Source: Flavobacterium sharifuzzamanii
GTDB taxonomy: Bacteria > Bacteroidota > Bacteroidia > Flavobacteriales > Flavobacteriaceae
Reading direction: 5' to 3'
Length of the DNA stretch: 64,000 nt
Assembly (NCBI RefSeq): GCF_003254585.1
Contig: NZ_QJGZ01000040.1
Span: 434,001-498,000, forward strand
In this document: positions 37,093-45,877 of the stretch, one piece after another
Layout: each line of letters opens with the position of its first letter
Numbering within the stretch: the stretch's first letter is position 1
The notes under the pieces: generated by a model
Database searches by the model: none
The model's input: the letters and a program-made list of their open reading frames with translations, nothing else
What the model was told of the DNA's origin: nothing
Position numbers and translations under genes: made by a program

Positions 37093-38454
37093 ATGGAATT
37101 CGCTAAAATATTTCAATCGCAGAAGGAGTTCTTCAACACTCATCAAACAAAAGATGTGGCGTTTAGAAAGGAAACTTTACTAAAGTTGAAAGATATTTTG
37201 AAAGGAAACGAACAACAACTATACGATGCGATTTACAAAGATTTTCGCAAAGGTACTTTCGATACTTTTTTAACTGAACTTAATTTAGTTCATAAAGAAA
37301 TCAACTTTTTTTTGAAAAATTTAGATAAGCTTGCTAGACCCAAAAAAGTAAAAACGGCTCTCAGTTTACAACCCGGAAGCAGTCATATTTATGCAGACCC
37401 TTTGGGCGTAACTTTGGTAATTGGGGCGTGGAACTATCCTTATCAATTGACTTTAGTTCCTTTGATTACATCCATTGCAGCCGGAAATACTTGTGTTGTA
37501 AAACCAAGTGAATTACCCGAAAATACAATGCGCCTTTTGGCGGAATTAATCAATACTAATTTCCCTTCCAATTATTTGTATGTTGCTGAAGGCGGCATAC
37601 CGGAAACAACCGAGTTATTGAAATTGCGGTGGAACAAAATTTTCTTTACAGGAAGTCCAAAAGTAGGGCAGATTGTGTATGAAGCAGCAGCGAAAAACTT
37701 GGTCCCCGTAACGTTAGAATTAGGAGGTAAATCGCCTGCTATTGTAACAAAGACAGCCAATTTAGAAGTGGCCGCAAAACGTATCGTTTGGGGTAAATTT
37801 TTAAACGGTGGTCAAACTTGTATAGCACCTGATTATTTACTGGTTGAAGAATCCGTCAAAGACAAATTTTTGCAATTGTTAAAAGATAAAATTGAAGAAA
37901 CTGGATATATAGATGGTGCAGAGCACTATACAAGTATAATCAATAAAAGAAATTATGACAGAATATTAAGTCTGATTACTCCTGGTAAAATATTTTGTGG
38001 AGGGAAACATAATGAAGAAATGCTTTACATTGAGCCCACAGTCCTGACCAATGTAACGTATAATGATGCTGTCATGCAGGAAGAAATTTTTGGTCCGGTT
38101 TTGCCAGTGGTTTCCTTTAAAAATTATGATGAAGCTCTTGAAAAAATCATTAATGGAGAAAAACCTTTGGCAGCCTATCTTTTTACAAATAATGATGATG
38201 AGAAAGATAAACTACTAAACAGAGTTTCCTTTGGTGGTGGTTGCATCAATGATACGTTGATGCAGATTACAAGTGATTATCTTCCTTTTGGCGGAGTTGG
38301 AAATTCCGGGATTGGTCATTATCACGGTGAATTCGGATTTTTGACATTCTCACATCAAAAATCAGTAATAGAGAAAACAACTTGGGGCGAGCCCGATTGG
38401 AAATATCCGCCTTATTCAGATAAAAAAATGAAGTGGCTAAAAAGGGTAATGTAA
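37093..38454 (+). CDS. NAD(P)-dependent aldehyde dehydrogenase, class 3 type
   Basis: A 453-residue aldehyde dehydrogenase of the short class 3 / fatty-aldehyde type. Visible are the cofactor and catalytic motifs PWNYP-like AWNYPYQLTL, FTGSPKVG, VTLELGGKSP with the base Glu, and nucleophile Cys243 in GGQTC. The C-terminal LPFGGVGNSGIGHYHG is typical of the class. It oxidises aldehydes to acids. It lies 27 bases after the previous gene in the same direction, supporting an aldehyde-detoxifying operon. Confidence 0.93.
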   Translation: MEFAKIFQSQKEFFNTHQTKDVAFRKETLLKLKDILKGNEQQLYDAIYKDFRKGTFDTFLTELNLVHKEINFFLKNLDKLARPKKVKTALSLQPGSSHIYADPLGVTLVIGAWNYPYQLTLVPLITSIAAGNTCVVKPSELPENTMRLLAELINTNFPSNYLYVAEGGIPETTELLKLRWNKIFFTGSPKVGQIVYEAAAKNLVPVTLELGGKSPAIVTKTANLEVAAKRIVWGKFLNGGQTCIAPDYLLVEESVKDKFLQLLKDKIEETGYIDGAEHYTSIINKRNYDRILSLITPGKIFCGGKHNEEMLYIEPTVLTNVTYNDAVMQEEIFGPVLPVVSFKNYDEALEKIINGEKPLAAYLFTNNDDEKDKLLNRVSFGGGCINDTLMQITSDYLPFGGVGNSGIGHYHGEFGFLTFSHQKSVIEKTTWGEPDWKYPPYSDKKMKWLKRVM

Positions 38455-38542
38455 CAGAGATAATGTTACAACAACCCATAACAGAGTTACGTCTATCACT
38501 ATGATAATACTGAACTTTGTAGTAGAATTTAAAACTAAAAAA

Positions 38543-39475
38543 ATGCAAGTAATATTAGGAGCCAACGGTCAAATTGGCGAAGAATTAGCAAGAGAATTGA
38601 AGAGAAATTATACTTCAGAGATAAGAATCGTAAGCAGAGAAGCAAAGAAAGTTAATGATACAGATATAGTATTTTCTGCTGATTTATCTAATAAAAAAAG
38701 TGCTATTGAAGCTGTAAAAGGAAGTGAGATTGCTTATTTTACTTTAGGGCTTCCTATTAGTTCTGCCTTATGGGAAAAACAATTTCCTCTCATTCTACGA
38801 AATGTCATTGATGCCTGTAAAATCAACGGAACAAAATTGGTTTTTTTTGACAATACTTATATGTACCCACAGGATGGTCGTTTGCTCACTGAAGAAACCC
38901 TTTTCGATCCAGTTGGAAGAAAAGGAAAAGTAAGAAGAGAAATGGCTGAAATGGTTTTGAAAGAAATAGAATCAGGTGAACTCGAAGCGGTTATTTGTCG
39001 TGCACCAGAATTTTATGGACCTGGTAAAACACAGAGTGTAACCAATACTTTGATTTTTAATAGTATAAAGGAAAATAAAAAATTGAAGGTGCCTTTGAGA
39101 GATGATAAATTGAGAAGTTTAATTTGGACGCCAGATGCAAGTAGGGCAACAGCTTTAATTGGTAATACACCTGATGCTTTCGGTCAAACTTGGCATTTGC
39201 CGATTGATGATAACATGTTAAATTATAATCAGTTTATCAATCTGGCATCAAAAATTTATGGAAAAAAATTGCAATATTCAGTTGTACCAAAATTTGTTTT
39301 TAAAATTGGCGCAAGATTTAATGAAAGAGTGAAAGAATTGCAGGAATTACTTCCAAGATATAAATATGATAATTTATTCGACGATTCAAAGTTTAAAAAG
39401 CGTTTTCCTGAATTTCAGGTGACAACATACAAACAAGGCATCGAACAAATTAAGAATGAAAAATTATTAAAATAA
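38543..39475 (+). CDS. NAD(P)-binding epimerase/dehydratase-like protein
   Basis: A 310-residue extended-SDR protein with the Rossmann motif GANGQIGEELARE at the N terminus, VFFDNTYMYP near residue 100 and RAPEFYGPGKT, as in sugar-nucleotide epimerases and NmrA-like reductases. The usual YxxxK pair is not evident, since the Tyr in TYMYP is not followed by the standard Lys, so the reaction is uncertain. The start at 38543 begins the Rossmann strand; the earlier reading from 38501 adds 14 residues. GAACTTTG at about 38512 resembles a -7 box, so it may have its own promoter. Confidence 0.8.
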   Translation: MQVILGANGQIGEELARELKRNYTSEIRIVSREAKKVNDTDIVFSADLSNKKSAIEAVKGSEIAYFTLGLPISSALWEKQFPLILRNVIDACKINGTKLVFFDNTYMYPQDGRLLTEETLFDPVGRKGKVRREMAEMVLKEIESGELEAVICRAPEFYGPGKTQSVTNTLIFNSIKENKKLKVPLRDDKLRSLIWTPDASRATALIGNTPDAFGQTWHLPIDDNMLNYNQFINLASKIYGKKLQYSVVPKFVFKIGARFNERVKELQELLPRYKYDNLFDDSKFKKRFPEFQVTTYKQGIEQIKNEKLLK

Positions 39476-39492
39476 AAAATTGTAACTTAGTG

Positions 39493-40428
39493 ATGTATAA
39501 GTCAGAATTTCAACAAATGAAAACTCCTTCAAAAGTTTCATCAATAAGTGCATTACATCAATTTTTAGGATTAAAAAGCCCTTCTAATCCGTTGATCAGT
39601 GTATTTAATTTTGATGACGTAAAGTTGGAGCCTGAAACAATTTTAAGCACCATAACAACTGATTTTTATGTGGTTGCTCTTAAAAAAGAGTGTGCAGGAG
39701 GCAAATGTAAATATGGCCAGCAATATTATGATTTTGATGAGGGAATAATGTACTTTATAGCTCCGCATCAAGTATTACAGTTTGAAGATGTTCTTCTTAA
39801 TGGTGTTAAAGGATTTGTTGCGGTAATACATCCCGATTTTTTGCAGGGATACAACTTGGCTGCCGTAGTTAGAGACTATGGCTACTTTTCATATTCAACC
39901 AGTGAAGCTTTATTTCTATCTGAAAAGGAAGAAAAATCGATAATGGACATAATTGAAAATATCAGTAGTGAGATTGATGCCAACATGGATTCATTTACTC
40001 AGGATTTATTAGTGTCTAATATCGATTTGCTTCTGAAGTATTGCAATCGTTTTTACAACCGTCAGTTTTTGACAAGAAAAAAAGCCAATAACGATTTACT
40101 TAGTAAATTGGAAAATGTACTTGATAGTTATTTCAAAAATGACAAATTGGAGAAAGATGGCATTCCTACGGTTCAATATGTTGCTAACGAATTACACCTA
40201 AGTCCTAATTATTTAAGCGATATGTTAAGAGTTCACACAGGACAAACAACCCAGCAGCATATTCAGAATAGAATTATCGAAAAATCAAAAGAACTGCTCT
40301 CTACCACTTCTTTGTCAGTTTCTGAAATTGCTTATCATTTAGGTTTTGAACACCCTCAGTCTTTTCACCGCTTGTTTAAAAACAGAACCTCTGTTTCGCC
40401 TTTAGAGTTCAGACAATCATTTAATTAA
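39493..40428 (+). CDS. AraC-family transcriptional regulator of the stress cluster
   Basis: A 311-residue regulator: N-terminal cupin-like sensing region (about 50-130), helical linker and a C-terminal AraC HTH pair (about 215-310) with YVANELHLSPNYLSDMLR and SEIAYHLGFEHPQSFHRLFK. Cys residues in KKECAGGKCKYG (near residue 70) could make it redox- or electrophile-sensitive; this is inference. It is placed between the epimerase-like and nitroreductase genes and probably controls the cluster. ATG at 39493 is preferred to the adjacent GTG at 39490. Confidence 0.9.
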   Translation: MYKSEFQQMKTPSKVSSISALHQFLGLKSPSNPLISVFNFDDVKLEPETILSTITTDFYVVALKKECAGGKCKYGQQYYDFDEGIMYFIAPHQVLQFEDVLLNGVKGFVAVIHPDFLQGYNLAAVVRDYGYFSYSTSEALFLSEKEEKSIMDIIENISSEIDANMDSFTQDLLVSNIDLLLKYCNRFYNRQFLTRKKANNDLLSKLENVLDSYFKNDKLEKDGIPTVQYVANELHLSPNYLSDMLRVHTGQTTQQHIQNRIIEKSKELLSTTSLSVSEIAYHLGFEHPQSFHRLFKNRTSVSPLEFRQSFN

Positions 40429-40445
40429 TGCTATTTAAAATAACG

Positions 40446-41174
40446 ATGAATTTAACTGAAATATTAAATTTTAGACGTTCCGTTCGGGTTTATGATAAAG
40501 AAAAACCTATTGATGAAGAAAAGGTAAAAGAATGCTTAGAATTGGCAACTTTGGCTCCAAATAGTTCCAATATGCAATTATGGGAGTTTCATCATATAAC
40601 AAAACCAGAATTATTAAAACAAGTATCTAAGGCTTGTCTAGACCAAACTGCAACTTCAACAGCTTCACAAATTGTAATTTTTGTAACCAGAAGAGATTTA
40701 TTTCGAAAGAGAGCGAAATTTGTTTTAGATTTTGAAAAAGGGAATATTCGCCGGAATAGCCCGCAAGAACGTCAAGAGAAAAGAATTAAGGATCGTGAAT
40801 TATACTATGGTAAAATAATGCCTTTACTCTATTCGCGTTTTTTTGGGCTACTTGGAATTTTCAGGATAATTTTAACAAAGATTATTGGATTATTCAGGAC
40901 TATTACAAGAGAAGTATCTGAGAATGATATGAGAGTAGTTGTTCATAAATCATGTGCTTTGGCAGCTCAAACTTTTATGATTGCAATGGCTAATGAAGGG
41001 TATGATACCTGCCCTTTAGAAGGTTTTGACAGTAAAGTTTTAAAGGGCATTTTAAAATTGCCTCAAAGTGCCGAAATTAATATGGTAGTTTCATGTGGAA
41101 TTAGAAAAGAAAATGAAGGCATCTGGGGAGAAAGATACAGAGTTCCTTTTGAAGAAGTATATATAAGAAATTAA
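40446..41174 (+). CDS. Nitroreductase-family flavoprotein
   Basis: A 242-residue FMN-dependent NAD(P)H oxidoreductase. The N-terminal LNFRRSVRVYDKE and LATLAPNSSNMQLWEF segments form the FMN phosphate site, and MANEGYDTCPLEGFD lies near residue 190. An insert of about 40 basic and hydrophobic residues (ERQEKRIKDRELYYGK to FRTITREV) is longer than in typical nitroreductases. Substrates may be nitroaromatics, quinones or enones. The start at 40446 is favoured because homology begins there; the reading from 40428 overlaps the AraC stop. Confidence 0.85.
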   Translation: MNLTEILNFRRSVRVYDKEKPIDEEKVKECLELATLAPNSSNMQLWEFHHITKPELLKQVSKACLDQTATSTASQIVIFVTRRDLFRKRAKFVLDFEKGNIRRNSPQERQEKRIKDRELYYGKIMPLLYSRFFGLLGIFRIILTKIIGLFRTITREVSENDMRVVVHKSCALAAQTFMIAMANEGYDTCPLEGFDSKVLKGILKLPQSAEINMVVSCGIRKENEGIWGERYRVPFEEVYIRN

Positions 41175-41350
41175 TTTTCAAATATATATTTCAACCAGAG
41201 ATTTGGTTACACACTTATTTGATTCAGTTACACAATCTTGCCAATTTATCAGGAAATTTGTTAGTGATAAGTTTTATCAAAATCTAAGTCAAGAATAAAA
41301 ATTACTTAGAGCACTTTGTTTAAAAATATTAATCATTAAAATTTACTATT

Positions 41351-42331
41351 ATGGCACAACCAATTCCAGCAGAAAAAGACCCTCAAATCCTCTTACAAAT
41401 TAGAGATTTTTTAAATGCTCTAAATAACAGTGGTGGCAGACCATTGGAAACAATGACGCCTCAAGACGCAAGACAAGTACTGATAGATGCTCAAAAGTCA
41501 GTAGAATTTGATTATTCAGATATTGTTGAATCCGAAAGAGAAATTACACAAGATGGTTATACAGTAAATATTCATATTGTAAAACCTGCCGATGCAGTTT
41601 CTGAAAAACTACCAGTATTTATGTTTACACATGGTGGTGGATGGATATTAGGGGATTATCCTACCCACAGGAGATTGGTAAGGGACTTAGTCGTAAATAG
41701 TGGGGCAGCAGCAGTTTTTACAGACTATACACCATCGCCTGAAGCTAAATATCCAACCGCTATTAATCAAATTTATGCGGCTACAAAATGGGTTTCAGAA
41801 AATGGAGACCAGATAGGAGTAGATGGTAAAAATATGGCGGCCGCCGGAAACAGCGTTGGCGGAAATATGACTGCTGTACTTTGTCTTATGGCAAAAGATA
41901 AAGGTGGCCCTGAAATAAAATTCCAATTACTTTTATGGCCAGTAACAGATGCTGATTTTACACGTGAATCTTGGCAAAAATATGCTGAAGGCAGATTCTT
42001 AACAGCAAGCTTAATGAAATGGATGTGGGATAACTATACTACAGATTTAGGGCAAAGAAAAGAATACTATGCTACCCCGTTCAGTGCTTCAATTGAAAAA
42101 TTGAAAGGATTGCCACCTGCATTAGTACAATTAGCCGAGAATGATATTCTTTTTGATGAAGGATTAGCTTATGCCCGTAAGTTAGATGAGGCTGGTGTTC
42201 CTACAACAATTCAAACCTTTAACGGATTTATCCATGATTATGGTTTGTTAAACCCATTAGATCATATTGATGCGGTTAAATTTTCATCTGAACAAGCTGC
42301 CTTGGGCTTAAAAAAGGCTTTATTTAGTTAG
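41351..42331 (+). CDS. Alpha/beta hydrolase, HSL-type esterase
   Basis: A 326-residue esterase of the hormone-sensitive-lipase group (family IV). The oxyanion-hole motif HGGGW, the nucleophile elbow GNSVGG with Ser168, the acid in AENDILFDEG and the catalytic His in GFIHDYG are all present. No signal peptide, so cytoplasmic. It probably hydrolyses short-chain esters. It lies 176 bases after the nitroreductase gene and ends the block, followed by a strong terminator. Confidence 0.92.
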   Translation: MAQPIPAEKDPQILLQIRDFLNALNNSGGRPLETMTPQDARQVLIDAQKSVEFDYSDIVESEREITQDGYTVNIHIVKPADAVSEKLPVFMFTHGGGWILGDYPTHRRLVRDLVVNSGAAAVFTDYTPSPEAKYPTAINQIYAATKWVSENGDQIGVDGKNMAAAGNSVGGNMTAVLCLMAKDKGGPEIKFQLLLWPVTDADFTRESWQKYAEGRFLTASLMKWMWDNYTTDLGQRKEYYATPFSASIEKLKGLPPALVQLAENDILFDEGLAYARKLDEAGVPTTIQTFNGFIHDYGLLNPLDHIDAVKFSSEQAALGLKKALFS

Positions 42332-42349
42332 TAAAACTTAAAAATGTGT

Positions 42350-42385
42350 AGAGGTCAGCTCATAGTTGCTGGCCTCTTTTTTTTT
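42350..42385 (+). terminator. Terminator of the DJ-1/aldehyde cluster
   Basis: AGAGGTCAGC (42350-42359) pairs with GCTGGCCTCT (42368-42377, one G-T pair) and is followed by a run of T. Confidence 0.9.
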
Positions 42386-42420
42386 ATGATTAGTCGGATA
42401 TTTTCCTCAATACTTCTCTT

Positions 42421-42965
42421 CTTCAATTTCCACAAACTTAAATTATTGTTAATATAGAGATAATGGATTTGTTGCAAATGTAGTGTTTACAATGTTTTAC
42501 TGGTGGTTTGTGTCCAGTGGTGTTAACTTGATAGGATTTACAAATCTCTCTTTTTTAGATGTAAAAGATGGTTAAATAGTGTAGAAAGGACATAAAAAAA
42601 ACGCTAAAACCTAAGTTTTAACGTTTTCTTAAGAAGTGACCCTTACTGAACAATTTACAAACCATTTTATGAATGATTTAAAGAAATTAGCCTATTTTCA
42701 AGTGAATTTGTAAGATAATTATTTTAAATTTTTATTTGTAAACGGTTTGTATGTATCGTAAGGGTAAAACGTTAAAAAATGTTAAAACATATGTGTATTT
42801 AAATTTATTAAGACGTAATAGCTTTTTATATAATTCCTGAAAATAAATTTGGTACTGGGTTAGTTTTTAGTAAAATTATATAATAATTTTGAGATTATTC
42901 AAATCAAAATTTGGTCGGGATATTAAACTTTTTAAACCGCTTTAATCTAATTAGTAGATAATTAT
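42421..42965. repeat. Dispersed repeat, copy D
   Basis: The most complete copy: truncated gene start on the minus strand (GTGGAAATTGAAGAAG), iterons of GGTTTGT, a hairpin (42593-42630), the 130-base palindromic core (42639-42770) shared with copies A and C, and a 200-base tail shared with B and C. It closes the DJ-1 block and is followed by the tRNA-like fragment. Confidence 0.85.
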
Positions 42966-42982
42966 GTATGCATTTATTAGGG

Positions 42983-43004
42983 ATGAGGAGAGCAGGATTC
43001 GAAC
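42983..43004 (-). repeat. tRNA 3'-end-like fragment next to repeat D
   Basis: Identical over 22 bases to 18859-18880. On the minus strand it reads as T-loop plus acceptor of a tRNA without the rest of the gene. Confidence 0.6.
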
Positions 43005-43056
43005 TATATGTGTTGAAACCCGTCTACGCTACGTTTTTATAAATGTCTTGAACCAA

Positions 43057-43074
43057 GTGCACCGATTCTGCACC
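43057..43074 (+). repeat. 18-bp TGYRCC-type motif, copy 2
   Basis: GTGCACCGATTCTGCACC differs at one base from copy 3 (50190) and keeps the layout of copy 1 (8563). It lies 53 bases past the tRNA-like fragment. Confidence 0.55.
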
Positions 43075-43472
43075 AAATTCAATTTTTTACTTTTTCAATA
43101 TTAAAACATTCACAAAGCTTTAAAAACTACCGAATTAACAGGAAGTAGTAGTAATCTTTTTTTGTATCACAAATATATTAAAAATTGTGGATTCTAAAAT
43201 CATTTGACCAAGCTTTTAAAAATCGCCATTAACATTGATCTAAATTTTTTGAAGTAGGAATGCAGTTCAAATTCATGTCAAAATTTAGGGTGATTGATTT
43301 CTGCAGGCTGCAATCTTAAATTTTAGTAGCAAAAAGGTATCAACTCCTATAAACTAGACAACTACTATTTTTCACTTTTATAATTTGTAGCTTTTTTAAG
43401 TTTTAATTGTAGCTTTTTTAACACGCACTAAAAAACAAAAGAATAGTTTTACAATTTAAAACTAATCCATTT

Positions 43473-44906
43473 ATGAGAAGAAAACTACAATTGCAATTTC
43501 TAATTTGTCAAAATTGTTTCAAATTAAAAACTATTTTCTATTTTATTATCTTATCTTCGATCCAAAGCCTGTTTGCTCAAACAGAAACTGAAGATGTTCT
43601 AAATGGCATCTGGAAAATGAGAGGATATGGAAAAATTATAACTATTAATGACACCGCAGTAAACAGCTACGAAACAACATCTATTTCATGTACACTAAGT
43701 TCTCAATTGAAAAGAAATGATATTTTGCAATTGGGAACTATTAAAAGAGTGGATCAAAATTTGCTTACCATTACGCAGGGTATCAAAATATACACACTAG
43801 ATAAAATAAGTGAACTGCCAAACACCGCTGAATGTAATGTAGCAAAACTCGAGGACCCTAATTATAATTTTGATGTTTTTTGGAATATGATGAATGAAAA
43901 TTATCCTTTTTTTAGCGAGCGAAAAATGGATTGGCTCAGCATAAAGGAAAAATATTCAGGCAAAATCAAAAATAAAACTCAGTTACGTCATACTTTGAAA
44001 AGTATAATCAAACAGTTAAATGATGGGCATACAACCTTGATTGTACCTAAAGAAAATAGTGCATTTCCCCATTACAGAACAAATCATAAAACAGCCGTTT
44101 TAGAAAATGAAATTTTAGGACGTTATGTCAAGAATCCAATAAGATTTGGAACGAGTATTAAGGGTAATGGTCTGTTAAACTATGGAATCACTGAAAATAA
44201 TATAGGTTATATACAGATAAACAATATGTTGTTTTTTTCTGATAAGTACAAAAATCCTGATGCACTTTCAGGATATGATTATTTATTCGGTTACCTGAAC
44301 GCATCCGAAAGTAATCCTAATCATTTTGAAGATGAAAAAAGCGGAATTAGAACGCTAATGGGGAAAATCATCAAAGAGTTACAGGGAACAAATGCCGTAA
44401 TTATAGATTTGCGTTTCAATTCAGGAGGCTATGATTTGGTGTCATTAGAAATACTAAGGCATTTTATTGCCGAAGAAACTAAATTATATTCCAAAAAAGC
44501 CAAGTTGTTAAACGGTTATACAGAACCGGAGTTTGTTTCTATTTTACCTGCTGACACAACATATAATAAACCAGTTTTTCTTCTCACAAGCCATCAGACT
44601 GCCAGCGCTCCGGAAGTATTATCTCTTGGTTCAATTGCAATACAAAATATTACGCGCATAGGATCTAATACTGAAGGTATATTTTCTGATATTTTAGAAA
44701 AAAAATTGCCTAATGGCTGGATATTGAACCTTTCCAATGAAATTTACCAAGATATTAATGGAACTTGTTATGAAAGCATAGGAATTCCCCCAAATAAAAA
44801 AATAAACTATTCCCATAACGAAAATGTCTTTATTAGAAAATTAAAGAAAAAAATAGATAATGGAGATGAAGCTATTGAAATGGTGTTTAAATTGATTGAC
44901 AAATAA
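43473..44906 (+). CDS. S41-family peptidase (tail-specific protease type)
   Basis: A 477-residue exported serine peptidase with an N-terminal signal segment (about residues 18-36, ending SLFAQ). The S41 core holds LNDGHTTL, DLRFNSGGYD and the nucleophile Ser378 in TASAPE. A Lys expected about four turns later is not clearly placed. No PDZ domain is evident, so it is nearer to the peptidase-like Bacteroidetes group than to CtpA. It stands alone between repeat D and a tRNA scar. Role unknown; envelope protein turnover is plausible. Confidence 0.85.
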   Translation: MRRKLQLQFLICQNCFKLKTIFYFIILSSIQSLFAQTETEDVLNGIWKMRGYGKIITINDTAVNSYETTSISCTLSSQLKRNDILQLGTIKRVDQNLLTITQGIKIYTLDKISELPNTAECNVAKLEDPNYNFDVFWNMMNENYPFFSERKMDWLSIKEKYSGKIKNKTQLRHTLKSIIKQLNDGHTTLIVPKENSAFPHYRTNHKTAVLENEILGRYVKNPIRFGTSIKGNGLLNYGITENNIGYIQINNMLFFSDKYKNPDALSGYDYLFGYLNASESNPNHFEDEKSGIRTLMGKIIKELQGTNAVIIDLRFNSGGYDLVSLEILRHFIAEETKLYSKKAKLLNGYTEPEFVSILPADTTYNKPVFLLTSHQTASAPEVLSLGSIAIQNITRIGSNTEGIFSDILEKKLPNGWILNLSNEIYQDINGTCYESIGIPPNKKINYSHNENVFIRKLKKKIDNGDEAIEMVFKLIDK

Positions 44907-44985
44907 ATTACTTCCAAAAGACAGTTAATTAGTAATGTCATGTTTAGTAAACAGATTTGAGAGTGATTCAAATTGATTGAAAGTA

Positions 44986-45015
44986 AAAAAGCTTCAGAGA
45001 AATCTGAAGCTTTTT
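44986..45015. terminator. Strong hairpin beside the tRNA scar
   Basis: A perfect 13-bp stem (AAAAAGCTTCAGA, 44986-44998, with its complement 45003-45015) with a GAAA-like 4-base loop works in both directions. Read on the minus strand it follows the tRNA-like 3' end at once, as a native tRNA terminator would. Confidence 0.85.
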
Positions 45016-45018
45016 AAA

Positions 45019-45044
45019 TGGTAGCGAGAGAGGGTTTGAATCTG
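45019..45044 (-). repeat. tRNA 3'-end fragment (att scar)
   Basis: On the minus strand it reads GATTCAAACCCTCTC then TCGCTACCA: T-loop, T-stem, acceptor and CCA-like end of a tRNA, with its terminator next. Anticodon and D-arm are absent, so it is a remnant and not a gene. Confidence 0.6.
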
Positions 45045-45189
45045 TATATTTCTGGAGACTTTTATCCCGACAGAATCTAATTATTTAGCAATTCTCGGGC
45101 TTCCGTATCGACATTGGCACTAGTGATAAATTCTTATAATTTCGCTTATGTTGTGGGCTTTTCGCACTAATCTTGCAGTGAGTGTTATT

Positions 45190-45490
45190 TTGCGCGATCA
45201 GAAGAAACTGCTTTTGTGGATCTGAAAAATGAGACACGTCTTCTCGAGAGGAAATATTTCAGAATTTTCCCTGATGAATCCCTTTCAATTTCTAACTCTT
45301 TGATCTGCTTCCGCAGTTTCGGCAGTTCATTTTTATGTGATATTTCAGCTAAAGTCTTTATTGTGGTAAATCTGCCTTCCTAGTAAATGTGCCTTCCTGT
45401 AAAGCTTCTTCCAATACTGCAGATTACTTGTGCTGATATTGAGCTCTCTTGCCTACTCACTCGCTCTTTCGCAGTGGATGCTCATGGTAG
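45190..45490 (-). pseudogene. Decayed IS3-family transposase orfA
   Basis: Minus-strand translation gives RELNISTSNLQYWKKLYRKA and then, after an in-frame stop, KNELPKLRKQIKELEIERD, which match the helix-turn-helix end and the leucine-zipper start of IS3 OrfA proteins. The final KKALAIFSK-type motif is disrupted (SSGKILKYFLSRR). Stops break the frame and orfB is absent, so the gene is dead. Confidence 0.75.
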
Positions 45491-45877
45491 CGGTCAGAAT
45501 CTTAAAATTCAAAGTAAACATTTTCTTCTTATTTTTCATACTTTTAAAATTGGAAGATATAAAGTTAGTTGCCAGTGAGAAACTTTAGGCATAATATCCT
45601 ACTTTTTACATTTTCAGGTAAACACTATTTAAGCTTTCGCAAGGTTTCATCTGCACATTTATAGCATAAAAAACAGAAGGGTAAGCTCGTATTAAAATCG
45701 ACATAGCTTTTACGGTAAAATAGGACGAAGCTCCAAATTTTGGAGTCTGTAAGTTTTACATTTTCAAAAAAAATGGTTTCAGATTATAATTTGCAACACC
45801 ATATTGTTATGAATGTGCCGCGCTTTAATGGTTACTTCTTATTTTTATAATGATACTAATTTATAAATGTTGTACTT

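Larger units (their letters stand above)
42332..43472. other. Non-coding stretch with repeat D, tRNA scar and 18-bp motif
   Basis: 1.1 kb without a gene. In order: terminator, repeat D, tRNA-3'-end-like fragment, 18-bp TGYRCC motif, then 400 AT-rich bases with no clear signal before the S41 protease gene. Confidence 0.65.
44907..45877. other. Non-coding stretch with tRNA scar and decayed IS3 gene
   Basis: 970 bases without an intact gene: a hairpin plus tRNA-like fragment (44986-45044), an IS3 orfA remnant on the minus strand (about 45190-45490), and 380 further bases with no clear signal before the arylsulfatase gene. Confidence 0.65.

Noticed and set aside
45387-45578. 63-residue plus-strand reading frame
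   Set aside because: It is antisense to the decayed IS3 orfA and has no protein-like features.
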